This document shows, piece by piece, positions 61,999 through 64,000 of a stretch of 64,000 nt of DNA. The number at the start of each line of letters is the position of its first letter. The stretch's first letter is position 1. This stretch comes from Devosia sp. Its GTDB lineage: Bacteria > Pseudomonadota > Alphaproteobacteria > Rhizobiales > Devosiaceae. The stretch lies in contig NZ_CP075529.1 of NCBI RefSeq assembly GCF_025809055.1, positions 620,001 to 684,000 of the forward strand, written 5' to 3'. A program made the position numbers and the translations under genes. Below the pieces are notes generated by a model that saw nothing but the letters and a program-made list of their open reading frames with translations, was not told the origin of the DNA and searched no databases.

Positions 61999-62159
61999 AA
62001 CGTGCCGCAGGCAAAATCTCCCCAGTGGGGAGATTTTAGGTGAAAAGGCCACGAAAGCTGAGCTTGAGTGGCGGGCAGAAACGTGCCGCAGGCAAAATCT
62101 CCCCAGTGGGGAGATTTTAGGTGAAAAGGCCACGAAAGCTGAGCTTGAGTGGCGGGCAG
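61998..62159. repeat. Two exact tandem copies of an 81-bp unit
   Basis: Copy one 61998-62078, copy two 62079-62159, then a degenerate start of a third at 62160. Each unit contains the hairpin AAAATCTCCCC-AGT-GGGGAGATTTT (62013-62037 and 62094-62118). The first copy overlaps the stop of dacC. Each hairpin with its T-run could end dacC transcription. Confidence 0.9.
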
Positions 62160-62184
62160 AAGCATGGTGCAGGCACGCCTCTGC

Positions 62185-62220
62185 TCCTCCCCCTTCTTCA
62201 GGGGGAGGCCGGGTGGGGGT
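62185..62220. repeat. REP-like element (CCTCCCCCTT...GGGGGAGG family)
   Basis: CTCCTCCCCCTTCTTCAGGG and GGAGGCCGGGTGGGGGT, related to the element at 21596-21664. Confidence 0.6.
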
Positions 62221-62313
62221 CTTTCCTGCCCGAAACCTCCAAGCGACCCGGCCCGGCCTTTCCCCGCCCCCACGCCTGCCGTAAAAGGGAAATGTCCAAG
62301 GAATCACCTGCCC

Positions 62314-62988
62314 ATGCTCGAAGCGCCACAGCGACGCCAGGCCCGGTTCATCACCTTCGAGGGTGGTGAAGGCGTCGGCAAGTCAACTCAGGTCAAGCGC
62401 CTCATCAGCGCATTGGCCCGGCACTCCGTCGAGGCTGTTCGCACGCGTGAGCCTGGCGGCACGCCGCGCGCCGAGGCCATTCGCTCCTTCATCCTGCAGG
62501 GGCGCTCGGAGGCCTGGGGCACCGGCGCCGAGGCGGTGTTGTTCGCTGCTGCCCGGCTTGACCATGTCAACGCCCTGATCGCGCCCAACCTGGCCAAGGG
62601 CACCTGGGTGGTGTCGGATCGCTTCAGCGATTCCACCCGCGCCTATCAGGGCCTGACAGGCGGGGTGAACGACCGGCTGATCGATGCCCTCGAACACCTG
62701 GCGCTCGATGGCCATACCCCCGACCTGACCATCGTGCTCGACATGGACCCCGTCGTCGCTTTCCGCCGCGTCGAACAGCGTGCCGTGGAGGATGGGCTTC
62801 AACTCACCGGGGACCGGTTCGAGAAGGAAGAGATCGAGTGGCACCAGCGTCTGCGCCAGGGCTTTCTCGATATCGCCCGCAACAACGCCGATCGCTGCGT
62901 CGTCATCTCTGCCGATCAGGGTGAGGACGAGCTTGAAGCCGCGATCTGGGACGCCGTCCGCACCCGCTTCCCCGAACTGCAGGCCTGA
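62314..62988 (+). CDS. tmk: Thymidylate kinase
   Basis: A 224-residue enzyme that phosphorylates dTMP. P-loop GGEGVGKST is near residues 17-25; SDRFSDSTRAYQG (DR motif) and TIVLDMDP follow. The ATG at 62314 is preceded by AAGGA about 11 bases upstream; the longer frame from 62149 includes the repeats. holB follows, a common pairing. Confidence 0.96.
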   Translation: MLEAPQRRQARFITFEGGEGVGKSTQVKRLISALARHSVEAVRTREPGGTPRAEAIRSFILQGRSEAWGTGAEAVLFAAARLDHVNALIAPNLAKGTWVVSDRFSDSTRAYQGLTGGVNDRLIDALEHLALDGHTPDLTIVLDMDPVVAFRRVEQRAVEDGLQLTGDRFEKEEIEWHQRLRQGFLDIARNNADRCVVISADQGEDELEAAIWDAVRTRFPELQA

Positions 62989-63056
62989 CCCGGGCCCTTC
63001 AGCCAAGCCGTTCCTCGCCCATCCAGCGTCTGATTCCCCTACGGTGGCGTTCTCCC

Positions 63057-63150
63057 CGCCAGGTCATCCCCCCACCAGGTCATCCCCCAACAGGGTCATT
63101 CCCCCAACAGGGTCATTCCCTCAACCGGGTCATTCCCGCGAAGGCGGGAA
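63057..63150. repeat. Degenerate 17-bp tandem repeats ending in a REP-like copy
   Basis: Units CACCAGGTCATCCCCC, AACAGGGTCATTCCCC (twice, slightly changed) and AACCGGGTCATTCCCGCG run in tandem, ending in the palindrome GTCATTCCCGCGAAGGCGGG (63129-63148). The array shares its GTCATTCCC core with the REP-like family. Confidence 0.75.
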
Positions 63151-63246
63151 CCTGTGGTTTCCCAACCCAACTTCCCCTCCGACCTGGTCCAACCGTCGGA
63201 GAACCACCCCATTCCTGTCCGCCCCGTTTTGCTCTAAACGGAACCC

Positions 63247-64000
63247 ATGACCGATCCTTCCGCCCTCCCGGATCTGCCGCTCCCCGAGCAGCGCCAGCTG
63301 GCCATTGGCCATGAGGCCGCACGGGCCGCCGTTTTGGCCCAGTTAGCCGGTGGCCGCCTCCCCGGCGCCATCATGCTGCATGGTCCCCAGGGGATCGGCA
63401 AGGCAACACTGGCCTTCGAATTGGCCGTAGCCATTCTCACCGCCAGTGGTGACGAAGACGCGCATCGGGTCAGCGAACAGGTTGCAGCCGGCTCCCACCC
63501 CAACCTGTCGACGCTGCGCCGCCGCCCCAAGGACAGCAGGAGCTACTACACCGTCATTCGCGTCGAGGACGTGCGCGAACTGCGCGAGCAGTTGCACCAC
63601 ACGCGCGGGCGGTCCGGCCATCGCATCGCGGTGCTGGATGCCATCGATGACTGCAATCCCAACGCCGCCAATGCCCTGCTCAAGACCCTCGAAGAGCCGC
63701 CTGCGGACACCACCTTCTTTCTGATCTCGCACCGGCCGGGGCAATTGCTCCCCACCATCCGTTCGCGTTGCCACAACCTGGCCTTGCGCCCGCTGCCCGA
63801 TGCCGTCGTGGCCGAGATCGTCGGCGCATCCGCCCAGGTCGAGCCTGCCGCGCTTGAGCGCGCCCTCCGCCTCGCCGGCGGCCGGCCGCGCCGGGCCTTT
63901 GAAACGCTGTCTCTCGCGGAGGATTCGCCCGCCGGGGCCCTGGCCGGCTGGCTCAATGATCCGGGCAGTTACCCTGTATCCGTCCCGATGCAACTTGCTG
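63247..64000 (+). CDS. holB: DNA polymerase III subunit delta' (3' end outside window)
   Basis: The frame is open from ATG 63247 to the window end, 251 codons, and continues beyond. It has a P-loop-like GPQGIGKAT (residues 46-54), the SRC-containing TIRSRCHNLALRPL and LLKTLEEPPADTTFFLISHRPG, typical for clamp-loader delta'. The zinc-binding Cys cluster of active gamma/tau subunits is absent, as expected. It forms the clamp loader with delta and gamma. It starts 258 bp after tmk. Confidence 0.94.
   Translation, partial: MTDPSALPDLPLPEQRQLAIGHEAARAAVLAQLAGGRLPGAIMLHGPQGIGKATLAFELAVAILTASGDEDAHRVSEQVAAGSHPNLSTLRRRPKDSRSYYTVIRVEDVRELREQLHHTRGRSGHRIAVLDAIDDCNPNAANALLKTLEEPPADTTFFLISHRPGQLLPTIRSRCHNLALRPLPDAVVAEIVGASAQVEPAALERALRLAGGRPRRAFETLSLAEDSPAGALAGWLNDPGSYPVSVPMQLA

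Overview
The window is a 64 kb piece of a GC-rich alphaproteobacterial chromosome. It most likely comes from the Hyphomicrobiales, and the closest fit from memory is a Devosia-like bacterium. The evidence is the gene order trpE-trpG-trpD-trpC-moaC-moeA, a rhizobial-type suf operon (second desulfurase, sufB, C, D, S, DUF59, sufA), a LexA box of the alphaproteobacterial GTTC-N7-GTTC type, and several dispersed REP-like palindromes typical of the order. The genus is inference; nothing was searched.

Layout. (1) 1-8.7 kb: a catabolic operon with a family 5 ABC importer (binding protein, two permeases, two ATPases), a DUF2264 protein and a 2-hydroxyacid dehydrogenase, with the last five genes overlapping or nearly so. 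(2) 9.1-19.7 kb: an accessory island ending at the 3' end of tRNA-Arg(CCU). It holds small unknown genes, a replication-initiator-like protein, two overlapping metallophosphoesterase genes, a secreted nuclease-like protein, an SOS-controlled divergent gene pair (one member frameshifted), a broken phage-type repressor and a HEPN-like protein. No integrase is visible. (3) 19.8-29.1 kb: a peptide-deformylase-like gene without its metal ligands, prfB with its programmed frameshift, an M23 peptidase, a peroxiredoxin, a very large AsmA-like envelope protein, tyrS and a hydrolase. (4) 29.2-36.6 kb: the suf iron-sulfur assembly operon behind a candidate iron-responsive operator. (5) 36.8-48.7 kb: aroA, a GGDEF protein, an RNA helicase, and a long minus-strand unit running from a PpiD-like foldase through the tryptophan genes to moaC and moeA. 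(6) 48.9-64 kb: tpiA, secG, pyrG, eno, amn, folD, rlpA, dacC, tmk and the start of holB, mixed with small conserved proteins.

The core genes work together in recognisable groups: aromatic amino acid and tryptophan synthesis, iron-sulfur assembly, glycolysis and nucleotide synthesis, and cell-wall remodelling (M23, rlpA, dacC). The most unusual part is the island. Its genes share short promoter-like motifs, it carries a LexA box, at least two of its genes look frame-disrupted, and its main predicted activities act on nucleic acids or phosphoesters. It reads like a decaying or minimal mobile element with possible defence cargo rather than an ordinary metabolic region. Start codons were chosen by eye from ribosome binding sites and family N-termini and differ in several places from the longest possible reading frame.
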